Positions 35,704-47,296 of a stretch of 64,000 nucleotides of DNA are shown here, piece by piece. Source of the DNA: Grifola frondosa (lineage: Eukaryota; Basidiomycota; Agaricomycetes; Polyporales; Grifolaceae); the NCBI GenBank assembly GCA_001683735.1, contig LUGG01000019.1, positions 62,001-126,000 on the forward strand. Direction: 5' to 3'. The first letter of the stretch is position 1, and each line of letters begins with the position of its first letter. The notes under the pieces were generated by a model. That model worked only from the letters and a program-made list of their open reading frames with translations. It did no database searches and had not been told where the DNA came from. The position numbers and the translations under genes are program-made.

Positions 35704-37398
35704 TATCCTGAAAACCAAAGCCTATATTTCGCTCTGGCCAATACCCTTGCCAGCTGGCCGCCTTCTGCATGGTACCTGGATTGTCTCTGCTTCCTACGTG
35801 ACGACCTCTTATCTTTTTGGATGATGAACGAGCACTCCTGTGACAGAGAAAAAAAGCCGCGACCTGCAGTTCCGACCCCGTAGCGTAGCTGATATTCTCG
35901 CAATATGGTTGCGACGAGTATTCCTAATGAACTTGCAATTTGGGGTGAGCTGTAACTGTGGTGACGGTCAAACAACGTTTAGTAACAATGCTCGAATCTG
36001 TCCCGGTTTGATGAACTTGTGCGTAATGGATCAACAAGAGACGCTTACCTCGATATCTGACGCGTGAAACCGCAAGCGACGATGAACAACTGAGAAGTGC
36101 CTGACGGGAAGAAAGCAGCGGCCTACATCTGGAATGCGAACGTCAACCTGAGGCATCTCTCCGATTGACTAGATGAGTCAATGCCACGTATTGATAGGCA
36201 GCTTGACAAACAGTTGTTCTGCGGCATATCGGCTGAACACAATGTCTTCTGTTTCACGCGAACAGTTAGGAACAGTCGCATAGTTCCGCGTACATAGTAC
36301 CTACTAGTTGCATTCCAGTATTTCCGCTGCGGCGCCTCCCTAGAACTTGAAGCTGAAGACTTGAAGCTTGAAGACGCAGGATTCTGAAATGACATCAACG
36401 TGATATTGCGGATGTAGAGCAGTACCACGGCCAGAGCTGCTGCCAGCTTAAGGTAGCGCCGTGCAAAACTAGGGCTTTTAATTAACAGTTAAGAACAATC
36501 CAAGGGTTTTGGTAGCTTTTTACATAGTAACCGTTATTAAGCAGAAGGGTGTTAGAAACATTTCTAGACAGCTTAAAACACTTGAGGCTTGAATGTAGAG
36601 CTCTGCAAAAGCGTAAGAAAATACAAGGTATGGTAAGTGCTTACTCGGCTTGTCCGTTATCACTGCTGACTAAGCAATGTAACACTTATTCCTAGTAAAA
36701 GAGTAAGTGTTATCGTTTGTATTGGATATTTCTACTCGCCCGCCCGCCATTATTAATTGGATGTGTCCGATGGTGCATGGCTCTGACTGGCATCATTAAT
36801 ATTCTGCTGGAAAACCTGTCGCAGCCTCTATAACGTTCAGATTTGTTCTACTTTCACACGGCACGGTAATTTCGAAAACGGTCACGTGACTGACCATAAC
36901 CCCGAAAACGGGTTTCCATATTCGGGAGGCAGTGCCAACACCGCCGAGGCTAACTTGCGAAGTCCCGGAGGCAAGTAAATACCACGTCCATCGTACCGAG
37001 TGACTCGGTGGAGTGCAGCCTCGACTGATTCACTTATGCCTATAGGGAACTCGTCTCTCCTCCCTATCGCGCACCCTGGCCCCAGCCTAGCCAATGGCGA
37101 CCGAATAGGAATTCTCCATCCGAATCTATTGTCCATTCCCACCAGCATCTCCAGCACTCTTCTCCATTCTGCGGATATTCACCCGATGTTCCTCCAGCGG
37201 CTTTCGTTTGCCTCCGGGGGAAACTTTCCTGCGATAGTTAATCCCCCTTTCTCTGCATTCCCTCTTTAATCCCAGCCGTGTCACCGCCACCATCATTTGA
37301 GTGGCCCCCTTCGTCTTCTTGTGGCCATGTACGGGCCGCCCCAATATAAGATGCCACCGCAGTCGTAACGCTTTGGAACGCACCTCTCACGACGCATC
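35704..37398. other. AT-rich intergenic region with a hairpin
   Basis: No gene chain supported. Between 36460 and 36770 the sequence is AT-rich and contains a hairpin. Short imperfect repeats of GAAGCTTGAAGAC occur at 36345-36375. It could be a transposon remnant, but no ORF, terminal repeat or target duplication could be demonstrated. Confidence 0.4.
36680..36712. repeat. Inverted repeat TAACACTTA / TAAGTGTTA
   Basis: Perfect 9-bp arms separated by 15 nt in an AT-rich, gene-free stretch. Confidence 0.7.
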
Positions 37399-38980
37399 AT
37401 GCCCTTCATTTTCAAGCGGTCTCATCATAGAGACACTGGATTTCGTAGATCTTTCGTGGACGCCGTGAAATCCATCTATACCTCCGAGTGAGTTATAGTC
37501 AAATAACATTGCACAGCGAAGGAACTCACATCTTTCCAGCAGGAGGGTTTCAGTTACCGGTGAGTGCTCACCTTCGAGGGCCCAATTCCTCTCCTGAACT
37601 CCGGGATTAGATGCAGAACGGCCTTATGGCCCCTTAACGCCGTCAAGACTCGGTCCGCGCGAGCTATAGGGCGAGCACAGCCACACCGCATAACGCGGCT
37701 GCCCCACGAGCTCCTCGCGCACGTCTTCATCCTCGGCGCCGAGGACGACGTCATGTTCCCCATCACCGTCTCGCACGTCTGCAGCATCTGGCGCGCGCTC
37801 GCATTTCACACGCCCGCCCTTTGGAGACGCATCACCCCGACGCGCGGCTCCACATGTGGGCACAGCGCATATCGCGCGCGAGGGCGTGCGCCCTCGACAT
37901 ACAACTCCTCCCGCCCGACAGTCCTCGCATCTCAACTATTACAACCTCGCGCAGGTCTGCATGCATTTTGCAGCACCGCACATACACCGCTGGCGCTCCC
38001 TCGAGATCAAATTCACGCACTGTACGCCCTTCCTGTGGAACGCGGCCCTTTCGGGTTGCTGCGGGCGCACCGGCGCGGTAGAAGCTCCGTCACTGCGCGA
38101 ACTGTCGCTGGTATACCCAGATAACGATGACACCAAGGAGTTCACGCTCTTCAACGGGCATGCCCCGCGCCTCCGCCGCGCGACCCTACATGGTATCCGC
38201 CTTGCATGGCTCCCATCTCTCTTCCAGAACCTCACTTTCCTCGATTACACGCACCACGGGTTCACGCACGGCCACGCGGCCGCCTCGGAAGTGCTCTACA
38301 TGCTCCTCGTGTCGACGCGCCTCGAAGAATTGCGCATCGCGTTCCCTTGAAGGGCGACCCGCTCTCCCGGCGCGCCTCACCGCCACCCATAGGAACCGTA
38401 CGCCTCCCGCGCCTCCGCAAGCTCACGCTTAGCGTCGACGGGCCGGACGTCCCGCCGGCCCTCATTCACGTCCTCCCGCACCTCTCGCTCCCGCGCTCGG
38501 TTCTCTGCGCCTCCTCGCCAGCGCCCCGACGTGCGCAGGCGGCTTTCCGCGCCTTCGACACGTCCTCAGGGCACTCCCGCGCCTACCCCACTCGCGCATC
38601 TGCACCTCGCGCATGCCTGGCTCGAGCCACGCTTCCTCGCCGCACTCATCGCGGGCCTCTCGCCCCCGGGCGTGCGACACCTCTCACTTGAGGGCCCGCT
38701 CGTCACGCACGCATTCCTCCTCGATGTACTCTGCGACACGGCGCAGCCGCGCGTGCTCGAGCTTGTCGGCTGCGACTACGTGTCGGCGGAGATGCTTGTG
38801 GGCATCGTGCGCGCGTCACAAACTCCCAGAGCCCGCGCAGGGCAGAAAGCTGCGCTGGCGGCGTTGCACGTGCGCGAGTGTGTGGGAGTCGACTGGGTGC
38901 TCCTGTGGCCGCTGCTGGTTGCGGGGATGGAGTTGCGCATGTGGGTGCGTGGCTCTGAGGTCGACTTTCGCGCGAGGTGA
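37399..38980 (+). CDS. F-box protein with five one-base breaks
   Basis: Exon 1 at 37399 (MPFIFKRSHHRDTGFRRSF) is followed by a short exon and then the main exon. The F-box is RITRLPHELLAHVFILGAED through VSHVCSIWRALAFHTPALWR, with the typical basidiomycete spacing of L-P-x-E-L-L and V-C-x-x-W-R. Next come SLEIKFTHCTPFLWNAALSG, SLRELSLVYPDN, LHGIRLAWLPSLFQNLTFLD, RLPRLRKLTLSV, PLAHLHLAHAWLEPRFLAAL and GVRHLSLEGPLVTHAFLLDV, which form LRR-like repeats. The reading frame shifts at C runs 37835-37838, 37923-37924, 38344-38346, 38490-38492 and 38576-38578. In every case one added C restores the frame. Probable substrate adaptor of an SCF ubiquitin ligase; the target is unknown. No substitution-type decay was seen. 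Confidence 0.82.
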
Positions 38981-39225
38981 GATATGGCCACTGAGGCGGC
39001 TTCTGACAAGTCAGGTCGGTTGCAACTGTGTATCTTGCAATCCGGCCTACGAACTCTTCAACGACACGGACTGGCTCACTACACGATACCCACACGATCA
39101 CGTCGCTATCTTACAACTGCACGAACTGCTAAAGCGTTACATTACGAAGTACGCCAGAAACTATTCACTTACAGAGCGCATATATGCATACATTACCCTA
39201 CTTTGTGTTTCTGCATGAGCTGAAT

Positions 39226-40351
39226 TCATGATGTGGAGGGGTTGACGGCAGTGAAGCCGCCGTCTACGATGATCTCTTGGCCATTCGTATAGCATCCCGC
39301 AGGGGACGCAAGGTATATGACTGTCCCAGCGACTTCCTGAGCTCTAAAAACACACATGATGGTGTTATCACTTCGTATCCATTTGAAGATACGAGTAAGA
39401 AATACTCACGTGCCGGGCCTGCCTTCGGGAACAGGGACAAGCCCCTTCCCAACCTTATCGACGAGGTCTGCGGTGATGGTGTCGTACGTCATCTCAGACT
39501 CGTATACGCCGGGAGCCACGGCGCACACGCGCACGGGCACCTTCTTCAGCGCAAGCTCCGTGGCGAGCATCTTCGTGAGATGCGACGCGGCAGCCTTCGC
39601 GCTGTTGTACGCAAACTGCAACACGCATCAGCACGACGGCGCGGCGGAGGCAAGGGGACGCACATGGTCCTGCGCGAGCTTGATGACCCCGCTCACGCTC
39701 GTGATGTTCACGACGCAGGACGTGTACCCCGGCACGTCCGCACTGCCCGCGGCGAGCAGGCCAAGGAAGGCGGTGGTGACGAAGAAGATCGAGAAGGTGT
39801 TGATGCTGTACACACCCGCCCAGCTCTCGAACGACTCGTTCTCGAACAGCGCGCAGCCGAGCGTCTCTGGATCCTTATGTTCTGGAGCAGACATATCATT
39901 GAAGAATAGAGAGACGGGGCCGGTCTGCCCTGCGCTGTATGCATATGTTGAAAATCACGAGCGCGTAGGAATCGAGAAGCAGCACGTACTTATTGACTAG
40001 GATGTGCAGCCTCCCCTCTCTGGACGCAATAGCATCACGCGCACTCAAGATACTCTTCCGATCAGTGGCATCCATGCCCAATCTGCATCGGCAGCGCGCT
40101 CAGACTGCGCTCAATGCGCCAGCGTTCGGGGAGACTCACGGAATGACCAATCCATTTCCCTGATTTTCTTGCGCAAACGCAGCCGCGGACCTTTCCAGTA
40201 CCTCTTTTCTGCGGCCGGTGATATATACCTTGGCACCATTCGCCGCGAGGCCCTGCGCGATCATCCAGCCGATGCCGGTGCCGCCGCCAGTGACGAGGGC
40301 CACTCGACCTTGGAGGTCGTAGAGCTTATCGAGACGCATCTTCTGGGCCAT
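39226..40351 (-). CDS. Short-chain dehydrogenase/reductase (SDR)
   Basis: Classical SDR of about 290 residues, NAD(P)-dependent, likely acting on a small carbonyl or sugar alcohol. The start at 40351 gives MAQKMRLDKLYDLQGRVALV. The cofactor motif is TGGGTGIG, followed by ITGRRKEVLE. The NNAG motif is regenerated exactly by splicing (AA before the GTACGT donor, then CGCAGGGCAG). The catalytic pair is in YNSAKAAASHL. VAPGVYESEM and ASPAGCYTNGQEIIVDGGFT complete the family C-terminus; the stop is at 39226. Five or more exons with no frame break. The gene is divergent from the FAD-dependent dehydrogenase, 597 bp away, so the two may share control; a common pathway is an inference only. Confidence 0.92.
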
Positions 40352-40948
40352 CGCTTGTCGAGATGAGGAGGGTGTGCGGTGCGGAGGGATAATGAGCAAG
40401 ACTCCTCAGAGAAGTGTCGACCGCTTTCCCTGGCACGGACGGGCGGGCCGCCTCAGTTCATTTCGTGACCAGATCGGATAACCAGCGTGTAGAAACAGTC
40501 TGCAAGTTTTTTCTACTAGAGATACCTGTCGAGAGCCGACTCCGTGCGAGGAGCATGTGCTGGTGAAGATACAGGAATTGTTGAAGTAAACACCAGGCTC
40601 CTTCATCAATTCGATTGCCTAATTTGGAACACTTGTTTCCAAAGAAGGAATCTCCCAGACCTCCATGGTGGTATCGCAAATTATCAAGTTTATTCGAGTC
40701 ATGTTCCCTTGTCTTAATCTGCTTGCACGCTCCCTGGTCGGCATTTTCACAACATTCACTACTGTATTTGATGGCCAATAACGCTATATTGGTTATCGGA
40801 TTTACAATATGACACCCATGTGAATGGACCTCATGACCACCAACTGCTCGGACCCTTCTGCCGCTATCACAGAATATCTGTGATTCTGACACAGCTGCCC
40901 AGCTGAACTCTACCTTGTCCTCTACCCGCCAGCTCCAATTTCTCTACC
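40352..40948. promoter_or_regulatory. Divergent SDR / FAD-dehydrogenase promoter region
   Basis: 597-bp head-to-head interval. A 144-codon minus-strand frame (40458-40892) crosses it but shows no domain or splice logic, and I do not regard it as a gene. Confidence 0.45.
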
Positions 40949-42564
40949 ATGACAGATCGTATGTATGATTGTGTCGCAGTCGGCTCCGGACACGCAGGAT
41001 GCTGCGCAGCGCTGTCAGCGGTTGACTCTGGCTGCAAACGCGTCCTTATCGTCGACAAATGTCCCAAGGAGTGGGCCGGCGGAAATGGCTACTTCACTGC
41101 TGGCGCACACCGCACAGTACACGCGGGCCTCCGTGACCTGCTCCCCATTGTCCAGAATGTCTCCCCAGAGACTGCATCAAGCATCGACATGGATGCGTAC
41201 TCCGTGGACGAGTTCACAGCGGATATCATGCGGCTCGGAGACGGACAGCCGCACCCAGGAGTTGTTGCTGCCGTTGTGGAAGGATCGAGGGAGGCCGTTG
41301 GATGGCTGGCAGAACGCGTCAAAGTGCCGTTCGTCTTCTCATTCAATCGCCAAGCCTACCTAGTGAATGGACGGCAGAGGTTTTGGGGTGGGATGGTGCT
41401 GGGTGTCGAGGGTGGAGGCAAGGGCTTGATCGCGGCGCACCATGCTGCGCTAGAACAAGCCGGCGTCGAAGTGTGGTTCGAGACGCCCGCCGTCGAACTT
41501 TCAGTAGCGGATGGATCTGTCAACGGAATAGCCATTGTACACGACGGCGAACGAGTGATACTCTCCACGTCTGCAGTCATCTTGGCGTGTGGAGGGTTTG
41601 AATCTAGTTCTGAATTGCGTTCGAAACATTTAGGTGCACATTGGGAAGGAGCCAAGGTGAGCATCACGATGTCGTCCAAGTCAGCAGCACCTTATTTTTT
41701 TTCCAGGTCCGTGGCACGCCTTACAACACTGGCGACGGTCTTGCCCTCGCCCAGTCCGTCGGCGCAAAGATGGCTGGAGACTTCAACTCATGCCACTCTA
41801 CATGCTGGGACGCCAACGCGCCCGCAGACCGCGGAGATCGCGTGCTCAGCAACCAGTTCACGAAGTCGGGATATCCGCTTGGCATCATGGTCAACGCACT
41901 CGGCCACCGATTCATCGACGAGGGGATCGACTTCAGAAACTACACATATGCGAAATTCGGCAGGGAGATCCTCGCGCAGCCAGGCGGATTTGCATTCCAG
42001 CTCTTCGATTCACAGGTCATTCCGTGGCTGCGCAGCGAGGAGTACGCTGATGACGTCGTCGAAAAAATATGCGCGCAGACGTTAGATGAACTCGCAGATA
42101 AACTATCACAGATAGGGCTGCAAGACAGAGCCGCTTTTCTCGACACCGTATCGAGGTACAATGACGCCGTCCGCGTGTTCCACAGCGAGAGCTCTTCCAA
42201 GGTGTGGGACCCTGCCGTCAAGGACGGTCTCTCCACTCAATCGTCACAGCTGCACCTCGAACCCGCGAAGTCGAACTGGGCCCTGCCTCTCGATAAACCG
42301 CCGTTTCTCGTAGTGAAAGTATCGTGCGGGATCACGTTCACGTTTGGCGGTCTTGCAATTGATTCTGAGACCGCCAGTGTGCTCTCGGATGCCACTGGGA
42401 CCCCCATCAAAGGTTTGTTCTGTGCGGGCGAGCTAGTTGGAGGGCTCTTCTACGGGAATTATCCGGGTGGGAGCGGATTGACTGCTGGTGCGGTATTTGG
42501 GAGGAAGGCCGGGGAGAGCGCAGCCAAAGTAGCGGCGACGTCACCCTTACTTGATAACAGATAG
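40949..42564 (+). CDS. FAD-dependent dehydrogenase, tricarballylate/fumarate-reductase type
   Basis: Flavoprotein of the FAD_binding_2 group, about 520 residues, two exons. The start at 40949 leads to the dinucleotide fold CVAVGSGHAGCCAALSA (GxGxxG) and the FAD-contacting WAGGNGYFTAGAHR. The substrate-domain segment is RQRFWGGMVLGVEGGGKGL, followed by ILACGGFE. After a 50-nt intron (41657-41706) come FNSCHSTCWDANAPADRGDR, GHRFIDEGIDFRNYTYAKFG (the R-F-x-x-E/D-G motif), CGITFTFGGLAID and GLFCAGELVGGLFYGNYPGG near the end. The arrangement matches bacterial TcuA-type tricarballylate dehydrogenases and fungal homologues. No frame break. The likely reaction is dehydrogenation of a small polycarboxylate or steroid-like substrate; the exact one is unknown. 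Confidence 0.9.
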
Positions 42565-42970
42565 TCCGAGAAAATTCAGCCGTAAATCTAGTCGCCAGAT
42601 GGTCGGTTTATAAAGAGTCGTGAGACTTGTCAGGAAGTTGTGACGCTCGCGACCCTAAATAGGAAACTGCGGCAACACAAAAACACCTAGTTACCAGAGC
42701 GCACGACAGTTGTACGGGCTGCTTTTCTATTCCGCGCCATAAGTTAAACGGTAAACACAGAATCAGCTTTTATAGGTCAAGAGAAGCCGAAACCACGAGG
42801 AAAAATGTGAGTCTATGAGAACGGTTGGAGATTTCCGAACAGAGGACGAAAAAGGAACGCTTCATCACGGACTGTAACGAACCGTCACTGTCATGCTCTT
42901 ATCGCATGGATTCATGTTGCGTGCGTTCATTCTTTACACAAAGTCGTTTATCAATCTAACTCGCGACAGA
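42565..42970. other. Intergenic region
   Basis: 3' flank of the FAD gene and promoter of the next gene. Nothing else seen. Confidence 0.5.
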
Positions 42971-44503
42971 ATGCTAACAGGGGCCTCACGGTCTTCCTGG
43001 AAGTCGCCATCCGAGTATGACACTGGCTGCCAATCTGTCGTCACATTAACAATATCCTCAGATTCGCGCGAAATCCGGATGATTTCTCCAGCTGGAAGGG
43101 CTTCTCTGGGGTTCTCCATGCAGATCCTTGCGAGGAAGTCAAAACACTCTATTCCAAGCTTTCTGAGTTTAAGCCTCCACAGTGGTTAAACGAGGTTTGC
43201 CTCCGTTTCCTTCAATCGACCTCCAGCATCCACAACTTTAGCCTTCCATTAATATAGCTGCCGCAGGAAGAGTACTTAAAGGGCCAAGCAGACTTCTTTC
43301 AGCATCTGAAGGATTGGAGCAGGCTACAGGAATCATTGGCAGACGATACGGACCCCAACTTCAACCTAAAACCCCTCTTATCTGTGCTCTCCCTTTCTTT
43401 CCTCAAAATTCAGAGCAAGAACGAGGCATCACGAAGGCTCGGGATGGACGACATCGTCGAACTTGTATTCGGACTACAGAAAGACCGCAAATTTGACGTA
43501 CTGTGAGTGTAAATGTTAAATCTAATGCTGTCATCTCGTATATTGATGTATGATCCTAGTTTCGAGTCACATATACGACTTCGCAACAGTCCTGGAGCTC
43601 GAGTCAATCCAAATGCTATCGCTGATACCTTGGTCACATTTCCAGTCAATATCCATCCGGACACAATTACGGCATTCTTCCCCCCTTGGAGTCAGAAGTT
43701 GCACGCAATGCTTTCTGGTCTCCTGTCCCACCCGAGTCCATCTCTGTAATAGCGTTTCCTAGCGAACATAGAAGGCTAGATCTCATCACCAACTGCAATC
43801 AAGTCATAATGGATCTTGCGACCGCCCAGTCTCAGCGCCGTGCACTTGGCTTCAAGGACGATATCATATTTGGCGTGGCGGGTGCTCGTGGTGAAGCCGC
43901 TGTCCTTTCGTCATGGTGGGAGGATGGTGTACGTCTTTCATTTTATTTCACTTTTAGGCAACATGTGATATTGTTTGTCCTTAGCGAATTCGTTACACAC
44001 AGCATGAAAATAGGATTCTCACCGACCCGGCACAATTCGTACAGTTCTACGTCTTTCTTTGTAAACTGGCCGACCACGCGCAGAAACATTTACAAGCCGC
44101 AGTCGTCGACTTGCATAGTCCGAAATACCGTGCTGAGACGTTGAAAGCTAATACTTGGCGAGCGCCGGATCCTCCCCATTTCAAACGGGGCACTAAACGA
44201 TCCAGACCTTCGGACCATGACGAAGGCGGTAGCGCGACGGATGGGGGTAAAGACGTGGCCCTAGACGACTTGGAGCCAAAGGAATCGACCAACTGGAAGG
44301 ACTCAATGGAGATGTGGCAAACGGAGAAAAAACGGGCATGGGATGAAGTAACTCATTCTGGTGTCATTTCATTGAGCCGAGATCATGTGGGAAAATACGC
44401 GAAGTTATTCACGAGGCCCTCAGATCAGACGAAGGCCTTGACAGATTCAGTGGACATCTGGAGATTGGATGTATTGCGTAGCAGAAATCATTCTGTACCA
44501 TAA
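42971..44503 (+). CDS. Protein of unknown function, duplicated in this window
   Basis: Chain reconstructed from conserved reading: start at 42971 (MLTGASRSSWKSPSE), a 49-nt intron, then FARNPDDFSSWKGFSG, KLSEFKPPQWLNE, a second intron, and EEYLKGQADFFQHLKDWSRL with a long helical exon to 43502. The next exon contains NPNAIADTLVTFPVN and then, in another frame, RRLDLITNCNQVIMDL and GARGEAAVLSSWWEDGV. The last exon carries AQFVQFYVFLCKLADHAQ and a polar, charged tail with KRGTKRSRPSDHDE, ending in RSRNHSVP. A C6 run at 43680-43685 breaks the frame; one more C restores it. A decayed paralogue lies at 19160-20320. I do not recognise the family; the basic tail suggests nuclear location. Confidence 0.7.
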
Positions 44504-44785
44504 GCTGTAGCATATCTTGTGGTCGTGATATACGTCTCTTCGTCTGTTCTCTCTGCTGTGATTCCATTTGGGACCACATTCGCATCAAACGATATGAAAA
44601 TGTAAAATGGTGCACTTTCAGCTGTACTCTACAATCATACTTCGAGAGAAGTAATTTGATGATTCTTCAGCTGCACGACAGACTACCTGCATTTGATGTC
44701 CATGCAGGTTCTCGCAGTTTAGCAGTGATCAATGTCATTCATTGTCGACCGACTTAGACTGTTTGAGCGAGATATTCGGGAGCTT

Positions 44786-45913
44786 TCAGGCGACTGCGAT
44801 GGGCGGAGCCATAGCCGCAATTTCTACATTACCACTAGCCTCTGCCAACGACGCCAGCCGTTTCCTTTCGTCCTCCAGCATCTTCTGCTGTATGGCCACC
44901 CGCTTGGGAACGATCAGCCTCCTCTCCGTTGTGGGCTTGAACTCGAACCTATCGACGCCCATCGCTTTCAACGTCTTCCTCTCAATCAAGCTATACGCCT
45001 CAGGATCATCACGGGCATAATTGAATGGCTCCTTCAGCGACACGGGCGGATTCGTGATGACGCGTGGGATACGGAGATGATTTTTCGATGCCGAGTGTAG
45101 CATGAAAGGATGCATCAATACCACGTCTCCTGTCTCTCCCGTCAGCTCTACGAAGCGCTTGCACTTCTTCACCTCCGCGAGATGCGACCAGAATCCGGGG
45201 TCGTCCCGCGGGTCCATCGCAGTGCATGTCGATGGGCGTAGGGTCCGATTCTCCGCTATAACTCCCTCGGGATGCGCAGCGAGATAGTTAGCGATCATGT
45301 CCAGACCATCGGGCGAGATAAAAGTAGCACCACCACGGGGGGCGATGTCAGAGAAGAGTGGGATCACGAGGAGTGCCTGCTCGGGTGAGTCGAGGAAGTG
45401 CACGAAGAAGTCGCCGTCGACATGCCAGTTGTCGAGGTCTGCGGGGGCGATATCCGATCCGACGCGCTCGAGCGCTGGTGTGCCGAGGTTGACGATAAAA
45501 CTGTCGTTCCACGCGCCGCTCGGCTCATCGATGCGCTCTTCCCCACCCAGCAACTCTTTCATGATCTCCCAGGCCTGTCGAACAGATGTGTAAGAGAATC
45601 AGACTGAGGAGGTGGGGTGGAGAAGATGCACCTTCGGCGCGAACATAGCGACTGCCTCGCGCTTGTGCGAGGGCATGTGGATCCGCTCCCGATCCCAGGT
45701 CGATTTGTCGTTTGGATCGAGGCCAAGGCGCACCCACATGTTCTGCATAAATTCAGCGGCCTTCTCCTTGGTGAAGGCCTGCTTCACGACGATGTAGCCG
45801 TTCTCCATAAAGAACTCGACCTGCTCCGCTAATAAAGCGGCCCATGTCAGAATAGTGCCGATGTCATGACATGGCAGTAACGTACGTGTAAGATGCTTGT
45901 AATCCTTCGTCAT
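44786..45913 (-). CDS. Phytanoyl-CoA dioxygenase (PhyH)-like Fe(II)/2-oxoglutarate oxygenase
   Basis: Three exons, about 340 residues. Start at 45913: MTKDYKHLT, then EQVEFFMENGYIVVKQAFT, the typical PhyH opening. DRERIHMPSHKREAVAMFAP and SFIVNLGTPA follow. The iron triad is visible: NWHVDGDFFVHF supplies H-x-D, and VVLMHPFMLHSASKN supplies the distal His. RIPRVITNPPVSL supplies the 2-oxoglutarate-binding Arg. The C-terminal part is a charged helix (KMLEDERKRLASLAEAS). Introns begin GTACGT and end TTATTAG; no frame break. Enzymes of this family hydroxylate lipids or specialised metabolites. Proximity to the SDR and FAD dehydrogenase would fit a small oxidative pathway, but that is unproven. 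Confidence 0.92.
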
Positions 45914-46671
45914 GATGACCTGATTGTTGACAACGTCTGCGACAGAATGAAACGGTCGTCCGGGGCAGTTATAAATGACATCGTATAACCATGCTCAATA
46001 TAACTCTCTGCGGGAATTATTCGGAGAACTTCTCATGTCATATGCCTACCTGCTGTTTCTTCCCAGGGCACCTCAACCCATGTCCGCGTGACACCTTGTA
46101 CATGGAGAATCGTGCACATATACTGATGTCAGAAATAGGTTGATCCATATACACCATTTAACGCCTAGTGAGGAAGCCGATAGGTCGTTATTACGACTGA
46201 ATACGAAGACTGAATGTCATGACATTCCGTGCGAACACCGAGATCGATAAGCGGCCGCCGGAGCCCAATACAGAATAGGGAGAAGCGGAAGACAAGAGCA
46301 ATGTCGTTCTGCCGATGCTGCTGCCGGAGATAATGATGAGGACGCAAACCTCCGCGCTATTTTAGTGATAGAACAACTTCCGGATCGAAATCCAGAATAA
46401 CCATTTGAGTTTGTCAGATCCGACCAAGCGGCGCAGTGAGAACTCGAGTAATCCGAAGACGAGAGACTTAGTACACAAGACCGGCCAAAGAGATATGTAT
46501 ACATGGGGATTGACAAGAGCAAACACAGAGACTTCATCCTAAATTCATCACTGAGCGATTATTAGGAACATTGGTCATCACAGATAATTTGTATGCTTGC
46601 CTGATCCTACCTGCACGACTTCTCAACTGGCACTCCTCACAATATCATCATCGAATGGGTCGCCAAATTCT
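45914..46671. other. Intergenic region
   Basis: PhyH promoter side. Short frames only (for example 46217-46537 minus) without recognisable domains. Confidence 0.5.
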
Positions 46672-47091
46672 TTAAATCAGTTTAGTTAGAACCTCAGCTG
46701 AATGTATAGATAGATATATCAGACATACGAATACGCAGTTCATCAACGATGTGTTGATCAACCAGATCATCCTTCTGTGACCGACCACTCTCTCTGTTCT
46801 CCCATACGCCCGTGCGACGGGGGTACCCATACTGTGTTCCTCTCTCCGCCTCGACTTCGGTTCCCTTACGCCAGAACCAGACCCCACGGACATCCCACCT
46901 GGGAGTCTGCGCTTCGAAGAGCCCGAGGATTGAAAAGATACCTCGTGAACGTTAGTGGTGAATATAGACTCTCCAGCAGGGACGGCCGCGCGGACAAATT
47001 CCTCCTGCACGGCCTGGGACAACTCTTCAGGAGAACCACTATCTGAAGACGCGGAATACGTAGGCGATCCAGGATCAGGTGGGGAATTCAT
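46672..47091 (-). CDS. Small hypothetical protein, basidiomycete-type
   Basis: The start at 47091 gives MNSPPDPGSPTYSASSDSG, followed by EELSQAVQEEFVRAAVPAGE and SIFTTNVHEVSFQSSG. A conserved-looking basic block RLPGGMSVGSGSGVREPKSR follows, then charged residues. A continuous frame of about 140 codons ends at 46672, though splicing near 46800 could change the last third. The low-complexity acidic start followed by a basic GGMSVGSG motif looks like a small regulatory or nuclear protein; I do not recognise a named family. It faces the Mit_KHE1 gene across 205 bp, suggesting a shared promoter. Confidence 0.5.
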   Translation of the reverse strand: MNSPPDPGSPTYSASSDSGSPEELSQAVQEEFVRAAVPAGESIFTTNVHEVSFQSSGSSKRRLPGGMSVGSGSGVREPKSRRREEHSMGTPVARAYGRTERVVGHRRMIWLINTSLMNCVFVCLIYLSIHSAEVLTKLI

Positions 47092-47296
47092 TGTGCTTGA
47101 GATGCTATGCGGAACAAACACATTCGTAAGTACTGCTAGCTGCCACGTGCCCACCACGCGAATTGAATATGACGCGCCGCGTTCGGCGCGTCCGCGCGTC
47201 CCCGCTGGATTCAATCTGGTTCAGTTCCCTCCTCTACTTCATTTTTATTCTGGTAGAGCCGTCGAAACGATAATTATTGTGCATTAGAACGCGCAA
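47092..47296. promoter_or_regulatory. Compact bidirectional promoter
   Basis: 205 bp between the starts of two divergent genes. It contains a GACGCGCCGCG/GGCGCGTCCGCG GC-rich block at about 47170-47200. Confidence 0.5.

Noticed and set aside
36460..36770. AT-rich block as a MITE or LTR remnant
   Set aside because: Only a short hairpin is visible; no terminal repeats, target duplication or transposase frame.
40458..40892. 144-codon minus frame in the SDR/FAD intergenic region
   Set aside because: No domain; occupies a divergent promoter.
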